From Collimonas pratensis (GTDB taxonomy: Bacteria; Pseudomonadota; Gammaproteobacteria; Burkholderiales; Burkholderiaceae_D): DNA of 64,000 bases. Positions within the stretch are counted from its first letter, which is position 1, and each line of letters begins with the position of its first letter. Location of the stretch: positions 2,852,001 to 2,916,000 of the forward strand of contig NZ_CP013234.1 of the NCBI RefSeq assembly GCF_001584185.1. The letters run 5' to 3'. Position numbers and translations under genes: made by a program. Below, in pieces: positions 46,527-55,785 of the stretch. The notes under the pieces were generated by a model. It searched no databases. It was not told the origin of the DNA and worked only from the letters and a program-made list of their open reading frames with translations.

Positions 46527-47995
46527 TGAAATTGAATCCCGCCACCGCAATCGACGGCTACAAAGTCGATCATCGCCGTCAATATCCCGACAATACTGAA
46601 ATTGTATTCAGCAATTTGACTGCTAGGACAACTCGTCGCGAATACACTGATCATCTGGTTTTTTTTGGATTACAGTACTTTATAAAAAGTTTTTTAATCA
46701 AAAGCTGGGAAGAAGATTTTTTTAAACGGCCAAAAGACGAAGTCATCCGTCGATTTTCTCGTCGCATAAATAACTATCTGGGCCCGAATAATGTCGGCAC
46801 GCAGCACATTGCGGATCTGCACGACCTGGGCTATCTGCCTATAAAAATCATGGCGTTGCCCGAGGGTTCGGTTTACTCGTTAAGAGTGCCATGTCTTGTG
46901 ATTTTCAATACGGACGAGCGGTTTTTCTGGCTCACCAATTATCTGGAGACCATTCTCTCGACCAATGTATGGGGCATGTGCACCAGTGCCACTACCGCGC
47001 ATCAATACAAAAAGATACTGACAGCTTACGCGCTGGAAACCGATGGCAGCATCGAGTTCGTGAATTGGCAAGGACACGACTTCAGCTTCCGCGGCATGTA
47101 TGGCGCTGAAGCAGCCGCAATGAGCGGCGCCGCGCATTTATTGAGCTTTACAGGCACAGACACCATTCCTGCCATCGATTTTCTGGAAGATTTTTACGGC
47201 GCCAATAGCGATCTGGAACTGGTTGGCGGCAGTGTTGCAGCAACCGAGCATTCAGTCATGTGCGCCGGCGGCATGGATAATGAACTTGAAACCTTCCGGC
47301 GCTTGATTCAGGACATCTATCCGGCTGGGATCGTTAGTATCGTGTCGGATTCCTGGGATTTCTGGCAAGTGATGACGGATTTTACCGTCAAACTTAAAGA
47401 GCAGATTCTCGCGCGCGATGGAAAAGTCGTGTTTCGTCCTGACACCGGCTGTCCAGTCAAAATGATTTGTGGCGATGCTGATGCCGAAATCGGCTCGCCG
47501 GAATACAAAGGCGCTATTGAATGTTTGTGGGAAGTGTTTGGCGGCAGCGAAACCAAGCAAGGCTACAAGATTCTGGATCCCCATGTCGGATTGATTTATG
47601 GCGACTCCATCACTATTGAGCGCGCCATGGCAATTTGTGCAGGGCTCAAAGCCAAAGGATTTGCCTCAACCAATGTGGTTTTCGGCATTGGCAGTTACAC
47701 TTATCAATACGTAACTCGCGATACTGATGGTTTCGCCGTTAAAGCGACTTTCGCCAAGATTTCTGGTGAAGATCGTGAAATTTTCAAGGCGCCCAAAACG
47801 GGGGATGGCACCAAGAATTCAGCCAAAGGCCTGGTAGCAGTCTACAAAAATGATCAAGGCGAATTTTATCTGAAGGACCAAGTGAGCTGGAATGAAGTCA
47901 ATAACTGCGAATTTGTTCCCGTGTTTGAGAATGGAAAATTACTCAACGAGGTAAGCCTCACTGAGATTCGGGAGCGTTTGGCAGCCACGATTTAA
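46526..47995 (+). CDS. nadV: nicotinamide phosphoribosyltransferase (NadV/Nampt) homologue
   Basis: 489 residues, normal for Nampt. Active-site residues are conserved: 'AIDGYKVDHRRQYP' (Asp10, Tyr12 of the partner subunit), 'DFSFRG' (Phe and Arg189 stacking nicotinamide), Asp212 in 'SFTGTDT', the phosphorylated His242 in 'ATEHSVM', Arg304 and Asp306 in 'FRPDTGCP'. Start overlaps the prs stop (TAATG) and follows AAGGAG. Makes NMN from nicotinamide and PRPP, or NAD directly from ADPR-PP if it is of the Namat type; the sequence alone cannot tell. Confidence 0.9.
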   Translation: MKLNPATAIDGYKVDHRRQYPDNTEIVFSNLTARTTRREYTDHLVFFGLQYFIKSFLIKSWEEDFFKRPKDEVIRRFSRRINNYLGPNNVGTQHIADLHDLGYLPIKIMALPEGSVYSLRVPCLVIFNTDERFFWLTNYLETILSTNVWGMCTSATTAHQYKKILTAYALETDGSIEFVNWQGHDFSFRGMYGAEAAAMSGAAHLLSFTGTDTIPAIDFLEDFYGANSDLELVGGSVAATEHSVMCAGGMDNELETFRRLIQDIYPAGIVSIVSDSWDFWQVMTDFTVKLKEQILARDGKVVFRPDTGCPVKMICGDADAEIGSPEYKGAIECLWEVFGGSETKQGYKILDPHVGLIYGDSITIERAMAICAGLKAKGFASTNVVFGIGSYTYQYVTRDTDGFAVKATFAKISGEDREIFKAPKTGDGTKNSAKGLVAVYKNDQGEFYLKDQVSWNEVNNCEFVPVFENGKLLNEVSLTEIRERLAATI

Positions 47996-48013
47996 GTTTG
48001 ACAAACGCTTTCG

Positions 48014-48053
48014 GCCTTGCGCTATTGGCGGGTTCCTGCCAAAAACGCAAGGC
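48014..48053. terminator. candidate hairpin between nadV and the SPFH gene
   Basis: GCCTTGCG (48014-48021) pairs with CGCAAGGC (48046-48053); inside, GGC and GCC form a second small stem. It lies 18 bp after the nadV stop, in the 114-bp gap between converging genes, and probably terminates one or both. No long T run follows. Confidence 0.5.
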
Positions 48054-48109
48054 GCGAATCCAAATCTGACCCGACACTCGCCGTCAGGCCAAATTTGAAT
48101 CAGTATCCG

Positions 48110-50074
48110 TTAAACGCGTGGCGCCTGATCCTGCTTCAGCGACTGCGCCAGCTCGCCGGCCTTGAGCGAACCCATCAGCGACAGCAGCGTATTGAAGGCA
48201 TTGGTATCGCCGCCACCGCCCATCTGGATCTGCGGCACCAGCGGCACCTTGGAGGTTTCAAACGCTTCCGCCAGGCGCAGCATCACGGTTTGCATCAGCT
48301 GCTTGTCTGCGCCCTCGCCTTGCATCGCTTCCGACTTGGCCTTGATCGCCGATGCTTCGGCTTCACCGACCGAGCGGATGGCGGACGCGCGGCCGGAGCC
48401 CTCCATTTCCTGCTTGAACTTCTCGGCATGGGCCAGCGCTTCGATTTCCTGGCGCTTCTTTTCTGCCGCCTTGACATTGGCGGAACCTTGGTTTTCCTTG
48501 ATCGAGATATCCACCAGCGAACCGGTCAATTCCTTCTGCTTGGAGGCACGCTGCTCCGCCTCGTTGAGCTCGCGCTCCTTGTCGGCGGCGATCTGCTTTT
48601 GGGCAAAGGTTTCCACCTGTTCGCGGGCGATCTGGCGATCGCGCAGCTGGGCCATGATGTTTTCGATCTTGGTGTCGCCCGGCTGCGGCTTCGGCGTACC
48701 GATCAGGACTTCCTGGAATTCCAGCGAATAGGCCTGGAAGCGCTCTTTCATGTCGGCTGAAGCATTGCCTTGCAGTTCACTGCGCGACTGGATCAGCTCG
48801 ATGAAGGTCTTGGTTTGCGAGACGTTCTTGAAATACGAGGACACCATCGGATCCAGCGTCTGTTCCACCAACTGGGCGACATTGCCGAAGCGCTGCACCA
48901 CCATCGGCGCCTTGCGGTAGTCGATATGCACCACCACCGACAAGGGCAACTGCGGCTCGAACGCATCCTTGGTAATCAAGGTGATCTCACGCAGGTTGCT
49001 GTCGAAGCTGGAGCCGCTTTCGCCGGACTTCCACATCAGCACGAAGTTGGTGGTCGGCACCAGCTCGATCTTGCCGGCGTAGGTGTTGAATGCGTATTTC
49101 CCCGGCATCAAAGGATCGCGCCAGACGCCGCGGCAACCGCTTTCGACCAGCTCGCCATGGCTGTATTCCTTGCCGGACAGGTCGGAACCTTTGCGCCCGG
49201 TATAGGACACCACCACGCCGACGTAGCCGACCGGGATGATGGTCTTCTTGATCAGTTCAACCGTGGCAAACAGGCGGTTGATGTAATACGTGCCCTCCAC
49301 CAGCACCCGTTCCTGGCGCCCGCGCTGGCCGCCGGCGGCGAGGAATTTTTCCGGTTCCTGGAAGGAGTTGTGGCTGTCGCCGACGTCCGGCGCCAGTAAC
49401 TCGTCCTTGGGCAGGCCGGGGCCATCCTGCACCGTGACGATGGCCAGCTGGTCGGAATCGTGGGTGCCGGCCACTTCCTTCAGCACCACCGGCGTAAAGC
49501 CGCTGCGCTCGTCGAGCACTCCCCGCATCTGCTCGTAATAGGCTTTTTCCTGGGCATCCAGCGACAGCGAATAAGTCGCTTCTTCAGTCATCACCACAAA
49601 CAGCGCCGGGTTGATGATGTGCGTGCCTTCGCGCAGGATCTTGCGCTGCGGTCCTTTCTGGCCGCCGCCTTCGAGGAAGGAGCGGACATCGCGGAAGTCT
49701 TCCACCTTGGCGTTGTCGGCCAGCGTCTGTCCGGCCGGCAGGTCGATGCCGTCACGCGCAAAGACATAGCCGATGCGGCCCTGGGTGACCGACACCATCG
49801 GATGGATGTGGACACGGAACTGGAACGGCGCAAAGAAATGGAAGCCGCCGCGGCGCAGGTCGGGCTGCAAGCCAGCTTCGCCATGCAGGGCCAGCAGGCC
49901 GGCTTTCACCGAGCCGCTGGAACTCCAGAGTTTTTCAACCACGCCTATCCTGTCGTTCGGGATATAGCGGATGATGCCCGATACCGACAGAAATATGGCC
50001 AGCAAGATGGCCGCAGCCACCACAATGATAAGCACCGTGGGAAACCATCCCAGGCTTGAGATCAGATTCAACAT
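48110..50074 (-). CDS. SPFH/flotillin-like membrane protein
   Basis: 654 residues. One N-terminal membrane helix (TVLIIVVAAAILLAIFLSVSGII), then a PHB/SPFH domain that seems duplicated or interrupted by an insert (about 150-330), and a long Ala/Glu/Lys-rich coiled coil (about 480-600, 'RDRQIAREQVETFAQKQIAADKERELNEAEQ') ending in a Gly-rich tail. SPFH proteins form ring or cage assemblies in membranes. Encoded 120 bp downstream of the three-domain YbjQ protein, same strand; the two may work together. The chromosomal GC is restored here, so the island ends before it. Confidence 0.88.
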   Translation of the reverse strand: MLNLISSLGWFPTVLIIVVAAAILLAIFLSVSGIIRYIPNDRIGVVEKLWSSSGSVKAGLLALHGEAGLQPDLRRGGFHFFAPFQFRVHIHPMVSVTQGRIGYVFARDGIDLPAGQTLADNAKVEDFRDVRSFLEGGGQKGPQRKILREGTHIINPALFVVMTEEATYSLSLDAQEKAYYEQMRGVLDERSGFTPVVLKEVAGTHDSDQLAIVTVQDGPGLPKDELLAPDVGDSHNSFQEPEKFLAAGGQRGRQERVLVEGTYYINRLFATVELIKKTIIPVGYVGVVVSYTGRKGSDLSGKEYSHGELVESGCRGVWRDPLMPGKYAFNTYAGKIELVPTTNFVLMWKSGESGSSFDSNLREITLITKDAFEPQLPLSVVVHIDYRKAPMVVQRFGNVAQLVEQTLDPMVSSYFKNVSQTKTFIELIQSRSELQGNASADMKERFQAYSLEFQEVLIGTPKPQPGDTKIENIMAQLRDRQIAREQVETFAQKQIAADKERELNEAEQRASKQKELTGSLVDISIKENQGSANVKAAEKKRQEIEALAHAEKFKQEMEGSGRASAIRSVGEAEASAIKAKSEAMQGEGADKQLMQTVMLRLAEAFETSKVPLVPQIQMGGGGDTNAFNTLLSLMGSLKAGELAQSLKQDQAPRV

Positions 50075-50195
50075 GTCGTTTCTTTCTTTTATTTTTGAGT
50101 GCTACGTTCCCTGTCGCCGCGCGTCTGCCGGCGATTTTCCAGCCAGAGTGTCATAGCAAAAAGTGTTTTTGATGACGATATGGGGGCTGGGCCCG

Positions 50196-51320
50196 TCAGG
50201 AGTTGGCGCCGCGATCCAGTGAGAAGCCGAAATCGCCGTCGATCCAGGTATCCTTGTCGCGGATAATCGCCTGCGCCGGCAGCGCTGCGGTCTGGACTGA
50301 AAAACCAGGCATTTTCTTGACCGCGGTGCCGATTGCCATGAATTCCACCAAACCATTGCCGATTTCGGCGATATAGGTTTTGACCCCCACCACTTCTTCC
50401 GCGCCCAGCGCATCGGCTTCGTTCTTCAGGCGGTCGATCGCAATCTCTCTGGCATCGTGGATCAGTGTCGTCAAATCGCTGATCTCGCCCTTGGTAAAGG
50501 ACTTGAAAGCGGCCATGAAACCACCCACCACGCCGAGCGAATAGATCGAGGTCGACATCAGCAGCTTGACCGGCGCATAGCCGAGGCTGGTCATGGCCCA
50601 CAGTTCTTCGCCGGTGAGGTCGCTGGTGACCGGATTGCTGTCGGCGCTGGCAGGCAGCGCGCTGTGGCGCGATGCGGTGCCGGCCATCAACATTTCATGG
50701 GTGCCCATCCATGGCAGGATGGTGGTGCGGATGCCGACCACGGCATTGGCGCCGTCCGCCTTGGCTTGCGCGACCAGTCGCTCAAGCGCTTTGTGGCGGG
50801 TCGCATTGAAGATATTGCTGTACTCCGCAATCTCGCCGCGCACCAGGGTTTTGAGCGATCCCATGATGCCGCCGCCGACGCCCATCGAATACGCGATATT
50901 GCCGAATGCATGCTGTAGCGGCACGTAGCCGGCATCCATGTGGCAGTACAGTTCCTGTGCATCGCCGGCGCTGGTGAAGAAGCGTCCCGCCAGGCCCTTC
51001 GCATGTACGCATGAACCGACAAACAGGAATTCGGTGCTGCCGCTGAACGAGCGCAGCTCGCTGGACACCCCCGCTACGCCGGCCGCGCCCTCTTGCCTGG
51101 CTTCCTTGCTCATGCGCTCGAAGGCATTTGCACGGCCTTCGTGGATCGCCGCGGTGACTTGCGTGATCTCCCCGCCCAACATGTTTTTCAGGCCGGCGCC
51201 CATGCTACCGAGGAAGCCCATCGAGTTGACGCTGTTGCCGACCACAATCTCGCCTGCCGAATAATTCTTTAACGCCAGGCAGAAAATTTCATTCCCGGAT
51301 AAACCAGTTACTTTAGCCAT
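50196..51320 (-). CDS. three-domain YbjQ-family protein
   Basis: 374 residues with three successive YbjQ-like domains: each has a strand-turn 'SMGFLGSMGAGLKNMLGGEI' / 'SMGVGGGIMGSLKTLVRGEI' / 'SLGVVGGFMAAFKSFTKGEI' followed by a helix with 'EGRANAFERM', 'ATRHKALERL', 'DAREIAIDRL' and 'GAxAVxGV'. Single YbjQ proteins assemble as pentamers; a tandem triple would give a different stoichiometry. Start MAKVTGLSG follows a GGAAGG-type site. A single-domain relative lies at 15.8 kb. Function unknown. Confidence 0.87.
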   Translation of the reverse strand: MAKVTGLSGNEIFCLALKNYSAGEIVVGNSVNSMGFLGSMGAGLKNMLGGEITQVTAAIHEGRANAFERMSKEARQEGAAGVAGVSSELRSFSGSTEFLFVGSCVHAKGLAGRFFTSAGDAQELYCHMDAGYVPLQHAFGNIAYSMGVGGGIMGSLKTLVRGEIAEYSNIFNATRHKALERLVAQAKADGANAVVGIRTTILPWMGTHEMLMAGTASRHSALPASADSNPVTSDLTGEELWAMTSLGYAPVKLLMSTSIYSLGVVGGFMAAFKSFTKGEISDLTTLIHDAREIAIDRLKNEADALGAEEVVGVKTYIAEIGNGLVEFMAIGTAVKKMPGFSVQTAALPAQAIIRDKDTWIDGDFGFSLDRGANS

Positions 51321-51587
51321 ACGCCTTCCTTTTTTTCGACGATAAATGTCCAACTGAATGTCCAGCGATTCGCTCCGGATATCCGGAGAAATGCACCGGG
51401 GACGAAATGATTCTGAACCTTAAACTGGGCACTTGCTACTGATTTCGGAGGGTTGCGATTGGAGTGTTTCTTCAGCCAGGGTGGCGTGAATTACTGATAT
51501 TCAGCGGAGATATTTCTGGACCTGTTCCGACCTGAAATAATGGTGCGAAGGATGAACAGAGCGACTTGTTCCAATCCAGCTTGGAGC

Positions 51588-51619
51588 AGGCGAATGACAC
51601 CGTCTGTAGTCATTCGCCT
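51588..51619. terminator. 11-bp perfect hairpin downstream of the putative lipoprotein gene
   Basis: AGGCGAATGAC (51588-51598) and GTCATTCGCCT (51609-51619) with a 10-nt loop, 19 bp beyond the stop of the minus-strand gene at 51638. A strong hairpin but no T run follows, so termination would need Rho or the hairpin may protect the mRNA 3' end. Confidence 0.6.
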
Positions 51620-51637
51620 TGCCGTCAAATTGTACTT

Positions 51638-52653
51638 TTAGAAATTGAGTGCCGACTTGACCGACTGCAGTGCTGCATTGTTCAGGAAAATATAAAAATT
51701 CTGCGCTGTGCTGGAACCGAGCGCTGATGTTTGCAACGGCGTTCCGTCCTTCGTCAATAAGCCACTATAGATAGCGCCATTGCTTTGATAATAGACACGG
51801 TATTGCGGAACCGCCGTTTTCAGGGCGATGTTGGCGACCCAGGCACGGACACCCGCCAACGTCACGATCTGACCATCGCCGAGCTGGTAAGTCACGCCAT
51901 CGGTAGTGCTCACGCGCGGGAACCAGCCCTCCAGGGCCGCAACCGTGGTCGAGCACGGCGTGATGTTCGGTCCGGTAGTCGCCACGCCGCAATCGCCGAC
52001 AAACAGCGTGTCGCCGGAATACTGCCGGACCACTTTCAGGTAAGCCGAGCCGGGTTGCCAGCTGGCTTGCTGGTTATACAGCGAAGCGCCATTGATGGTA
52101 TTGGTGATCAGCCCAAGCAGGCTGCCGCTGAAAAGTTCGGCAGGCGAGCTGCTTATCAAGCCCGACAGCGCCGTGGAGGTGTAGCTCGTACCCAGGAACG
52201 CGCGGATCACTGTCTTGCCGTCGGTCGCAAGATAGCTTTCCAGGACATTATTGCCTGAGTAGCTGACCTGGGCTTGGGCTGGAAAGGCGGCAACATAAAC
52301 AGTCCCGTTGATCAGATAGCGAGCGCCGCCGCTCAATGTCGGCAGCGGCAGGGTCTTGGCTGCAGAGGTATACGCCACGGAAACCGGCTGCGGGCCATTG
52401 GCCGGACTCTGCGGGATGCTTGAATCGTCCGTATAAAAGGAACTGCCGGGATTGATCGAAAGTACACCGGAAGACGAACTGGAATATCCAAGACTGCCCG
52501 TCAGATAGTGCAAACCACCGTTGCCAGAAAGCGCCACGCTTTCATAGCTTTTTTGGGCTGCGCTCACGGCCGGCGTGCTCGGCGCAGCTGTCCCTGAGGA
52601 GCTGCCGCCAGCGCCAAGGTCAAGAGGGTAACGGTACATGGAAATATCTTCAT
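51638..52653 (-). pseudogene. exported beta-rich protein; signal peptide out of frame (frameshift)
   Basis: The body (frame from 52639, 333 residues) is Ser/Gly/Thr-rich with one Cys pair ('GDCGVATTGPNITPC') and matches no family I recognise. The only good ribosome-binding site (AAAGG, 7 nt) belongs to an ATG at 52653, which starts a typical signal peptide, MKIFPCTVTLLTLALAA. That frame then leaves the body frame near 52605 and stops after 29 codons. The body frame's own first ATG (52639) has no Shine-Dalgarno and codes no signal. A deletion of 2 mod 3 (or missing 1 or 7 bp) in the lipobox region would explain it: mutation or sequencing error. Confidence 0.7.
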
Positions 52654-53195
52654 GAATAACCTTTGCAATTGAATTTCAATAAATTGAACTACATGGGGTA
52701 TCAATTGGATCAATACAGACAGCTCGCTAACAAGTTGCTTTTTTTCTGTTGGCGCCACAGCCGGCAACTCCTCCGGCCATCCCCATAGCACTCCCCGTGT
52801 AAGCATTTGTATTATTTTCTTGATACGACTGAGAGCGGATACTACACAGCAACATATCGTCTTGATAATGAAAAAGTGTTACCAAATGTACATACTGGAA
52901 GAATTGACAGTTGCGTTGCCAATTAGCAACGAGCGATAATCGGAGTTGGATTTTCAGCATGAAATGGCGTAGGAATAATGCAATCGAATGCGCCTCTGAA
53001 GGCCCAAGGCCCAGGACACTCAACCCCGCTCGTCCAGCAACAGAAACGCAATCCCACCCAAGCATGAAACCTGCTCTCGCAGCCCTCGGATAAACCCGGG
53101 CCACCGCATCGTATTTTTCGATATGATGTCGAATGGCAATCAGGCAATCCCTGAACGCCGCGACCAGCAAAAACCACCTACCGGAGCAGCACAGC
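52654..53195. other. intergenic region without recognisable gene
   Basis: 540 bp between the start of the minus-strand protein and the MFS gene. The part at 52.65-52.95 kb is AT-rich and likely carries the promoters. Open frames here (for example 52911-53093 plus and 52727-53434 minus) have no ribosome-binding site, odd composition and no family likeness. Confidence 0.4.
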
Positions 53196-54485
53196 GTGAC
53201 CGACACCACCACCCCGCCCCAGCATCGCGCCCGTGAGGCTGCGATGCCCTTCATCATGCTCACGGTGTTGATCGACATGATTTCTATCGGCCTGATTGTG
53301 CCGGTGCTGCCGGCGCTGGTCGGCCAGTTCACCGGCAGCCATGCCGACCAGGCCTTCTGGTACGGCGCCGTAGCGTTTGCCTTCGGTCTTGCCAATTTTT
53401 TCGGTTCGCCTATCCTCGGCGCGCTGTCTGACAACTACGGCCGGCGGCCGGTCTTGCTGTTGGGATTCTGCGGGCTGGCGCTGAATTTTTTCGCCACGGC
53501 TTTTGCCACCGCGCTGTGGATACTGATCGTGGTGCGCCTGGTGGGCGGCGCGATGCAGGCGAATGCGGCGGTATGCAATGCCTATGTCGCCGATATCACG
53601 CCGCCGGAACAGCGCGCCAAGCGCTTCGGCATGATCGGCGCCATGTTCGGAGTCGGCTTCATCATCGGGCCGGTGATGGGCGGCTTGCTGGGCGCGATCG
53701 ATTTGCGGCTGCCGTTCATCGTCGCCGGCAGCCTGGCGCTGACCAACCTGGCCTATGGCTATTTCGTCCTGCCTGAATCGCTGCCGCTCGAGCGGCGCCG
53801 CGCCTTCAGCTGGAAATTTGCCAATCCGCTGACCTCGCTGCAAGCCTTGTCGCGCCTGAAGACGGTCGGCCCGCTGGTGGCGGTGATCGCCTGCAACGGC
53901 CTGGCGCAATTCATGCTGTTCACCATCTGGGTGCTGTACACCACCTTCAAGTTCGGCTGGGGACCGTTGGAAAACGGCCAGTCGCTGGCGGCGGTTGGCA
54001 TCATGTCGGTGCTGGTGCAGGGAGTGCTGCTGGGACCGCTGCTGAAGCGCTTCAGTCCGCAGCGGCTGGCGGTCATCGGCCTGGTGTCGTCCACCGCCGC
54101 CTACCTGCTGTGGGGCGCCGCCAGCCATGCCTGGATGATGTATGCAGTGATTTTTGCGAATATCTTCGGTGCCACGGTCAATGCCTCGATCCAGAGCATC
54201 ATTTCCAGCGCGGTCGATTCGCATAGCCAGGGCCAGACACTGGGTGCGGTCAGTTCGCTAAACAGCCTGATGGCGGTGATCGCGCCTATGATCGCTGCGC
54301 CTCTGCTAGGCGCCGTTTCACATTTGCCGAAAGACGACTGGCGCATCGGCACGCCGTTTTATTTTTGCGCGGCGCTGCAATTGATTGCGCTGGTGCTGGC
54401 GTTCCTGCACTTCCGGCGGCAGCGCCACGCGCGCGCGGAACATCAAGCGGCTGCCAGCCCGCGGCAAACCGAAGAAACCATGTAA
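53196..54485 (+). CDS. TetA-type (DHA1) MFS drug-efflux transporter
   Basis: 429 residues from the GTG at 53196, which follows GGAG at a good distance; an ATG at 53133 is in frame but lacks one. Twelve membrane helices. Family signature of the Tet class: motif A 'GALSDNYGRRPVLL' between helices 2 and 3, and 'RLVGGAMQANAAVCNAYVADITPPEQRAKRFGMIGAMFGVGFIIGPVMGG'-type motif C region. Substrate probably a drug or other lipophilic cation; true tetracycline specificity cannot be inferred. Confidence 0.9.
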   Translation: MTDTTTPPQHRAREAAMPFIMLTVLIDMISIGLIVPVLPALVGQFTGSHADQAFWYGAVAFAFGLANFFGSPILGALSDNYGRRPVLLLGFCGLALNFFATAFATALWILIVVRLVGGAMQANAAVCNAYVADITPPEQRAKRFGMIGAMFGVGFIIGPVMGGLLGAIDLRLPFIVAGSLALTNLAYGYFVLPESLPLERRRAFSWKFANPLTSLQALSRLKTVGPLVAVIACNGLAQFMLFTIWVLYTTFKFGWGPLENGQSLAAVGIMSVLVQGVLLGPLLKRFSPQRLAVIGLVSSTAAYLLWGAASHAWMMYAVIFANIFGATVNASIQSIISSAVDSHSQGQTLGAVSSLNSLMAVIAPMIAAPLLGAVSHLPKDDWRIGTPFYFCAALQLIALVLAFLHFRRQRHARAEHQAAASPRQTEETM

Positions 54486-54515
54486 TCGAAGGAATTGGCT
54501 GGCATCGCCGCTGCT

Positions 54516-54542
54516 ATCCGGCGGCGACGCCAGGCGCCGGAT
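54516..54542. terminator. weak hairpin between converging genes
   Basis: ATCCGGCG (54516-54523) and CGCCGGAT (54535-54542) with an 11-nt loop between the MFS stop and the acyltransferase stop. GC-rich but without a T run. Confidence 0.45.
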
Positions 54543-55727
54543 TTACGCCGTTGCCGCCGCGGCGGGCAAAGTCATGCGTTGACCGGATGCACGCGCTGCC
54601 AAGCGGCTCAAGGGAATCTCTACCCAGCGGTAGAAAAGCGCGCCGGCGGCCAGGCTGGCAGCCCAGGCCAGCAGCATGCCGATAGCCTGGAACAGCGGCT
54701 GCGGCGGCACGAAACGGGCGAAGGCGGCATTGATGACCAGGCACACCGGGAAATGCACCAGGAAAATGGAATAGGAAATGCGTCCGAAGGCGCGGATCCA
54801 GGACAGCCGCTGACGCGACATCAGCATGCCGCGCCGGCTCACCAGCACCAGTGCGCAGGCGACGATCAGCGCTACCGCGATGCGGGTGCGGAAATCGACT
54901 GCCAGCGCGCACACGGCCGGCAGCACGATCGCCCCCAGCAGCAAGGCCACCACCGCCGGACGGCGGCTGAGATCGCGCGCCCACCAGGCAATGATGCCCA
55001 GTCCGTAGCTGCCGAAAAAGTAAGGCGCCCAGGCGTCCCAGGCGGCGTCGCGGTTAAAGTACAGCAGCGAAGCCGTCATCCCGATCACTACCAGTACCGG
55101 CGCCAGCCACGGCGCCGAGCGACGGCTGGCGATGCTGCCGGTGAACCACAGCAGCATGGTCAGCAAGGCATACAGCTGGAAATCGATGGCGATGTACCAG
55201 GCGCCGGCCGAGATCGATTCATAGCCGAGCACCGTATGCAGCAGCAGCGCATGCGCGGCCAGCTGCAGCGCGGTCGGCATGGCCGAGATCGAATAATGGC
55301 TCATCCACATCGCAGCCCAGGCCGAAGCCCCGACTGCCAGGGCGGTCGCCACCAGGAACGGCGGCACCAGCTTCATGTAGCGCCGCCACAGCACGCGCAA
55401 GGGATCGGCAACGCCGGAATTGCCCTGCGGCGAGAGCGACTTGGCGGCGAGGAAACCGCCGACCACCAGGAACACCTGCACCGCGATGCGGGCGTAGGTA
55501 TCCAGCCAGCCGATCAGGGTCGGCGCCACCGGCCGCACGTAATCGGCCATGGGACCGTAGAACGCCAGGTGATGCAGGACGATCAGTTGCGCTGCGACTA
55601 CCTTCAACAGGTCGATGAAGCCGAATTGGAAATTGGAATTGCGGTCAGGTACGTAGGATGAGCTTGGAGGCTGCGGTGAAACGCTCATTATTACATCCAT
55701 GTTAAAAAAGATGCCAATGATAAACAT
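54543..55727 (-). CDS. acyltransferase 3 family membrane protein
   Basis: 394 residues, about ten membrane helices. AT3 features: 'IDLLKVVAAQLIVLHHLAFYG' near the start (catalytic His pair region), 'FLVVGGFLAAKSL' and 'ISYSIFLVHFPVCLVINAAF' near the end. Such proteins O-acylate lipopolysaccharide, exopolysaccharide or peptidoglycan. The start is uncertain (ATG at 55727, 55700 and 55688, none with a strong ribosome-binding site). Converges with the MFS gene and stands alone. Confidence 0.87.
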   Translation of the reverse strand: MFIIGIFFNMDVIMSVSPQPPSSSYVPDRNSNFQFGFIDLLKVVAAQLIVLHHLAFYGPMADYVRPVAPTLIGWLDTYARIAVQVFLVVGGFLAAKSLSPQGNSGVADPLRVLWRRYMKLVPPFLVATALAVGASAWAAMWMSHYSISAMPTALQLAAHALLLHTVLGYESISAGAWYIAIDFQLYALLTMLLWFTGSIASRRSAPWLAPVLVVIGMTASLLYFNRDAAWDAWAPYFFGSYGLGIIAWWARDLSRRPAVVALLLGAIVLPAVCALAVDFRTRIAVALIVACALVLVSRRGMLMSRQRLSWIRAFGRISYSIFLVHFPVCLVINAAFARFVPPQPLFQAIGMLLAWAASLAAGALFYRWVEIPLSRLAARASGQRMTLPAAAATA

Positions 55728-55785
55728 TCACTCGCGCTTGTCCAGCGGAATATCGTTTTGTAACACTTGAGGGGCTTGACATCTT

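Noticed and set aside
52911..53093. 60-codon plus-strand frame before the MFS gene
   Set aside because: No ribosome-binding site, Arg/Pro/Ser-rich composition and no recognisable domain; read as non-coding.
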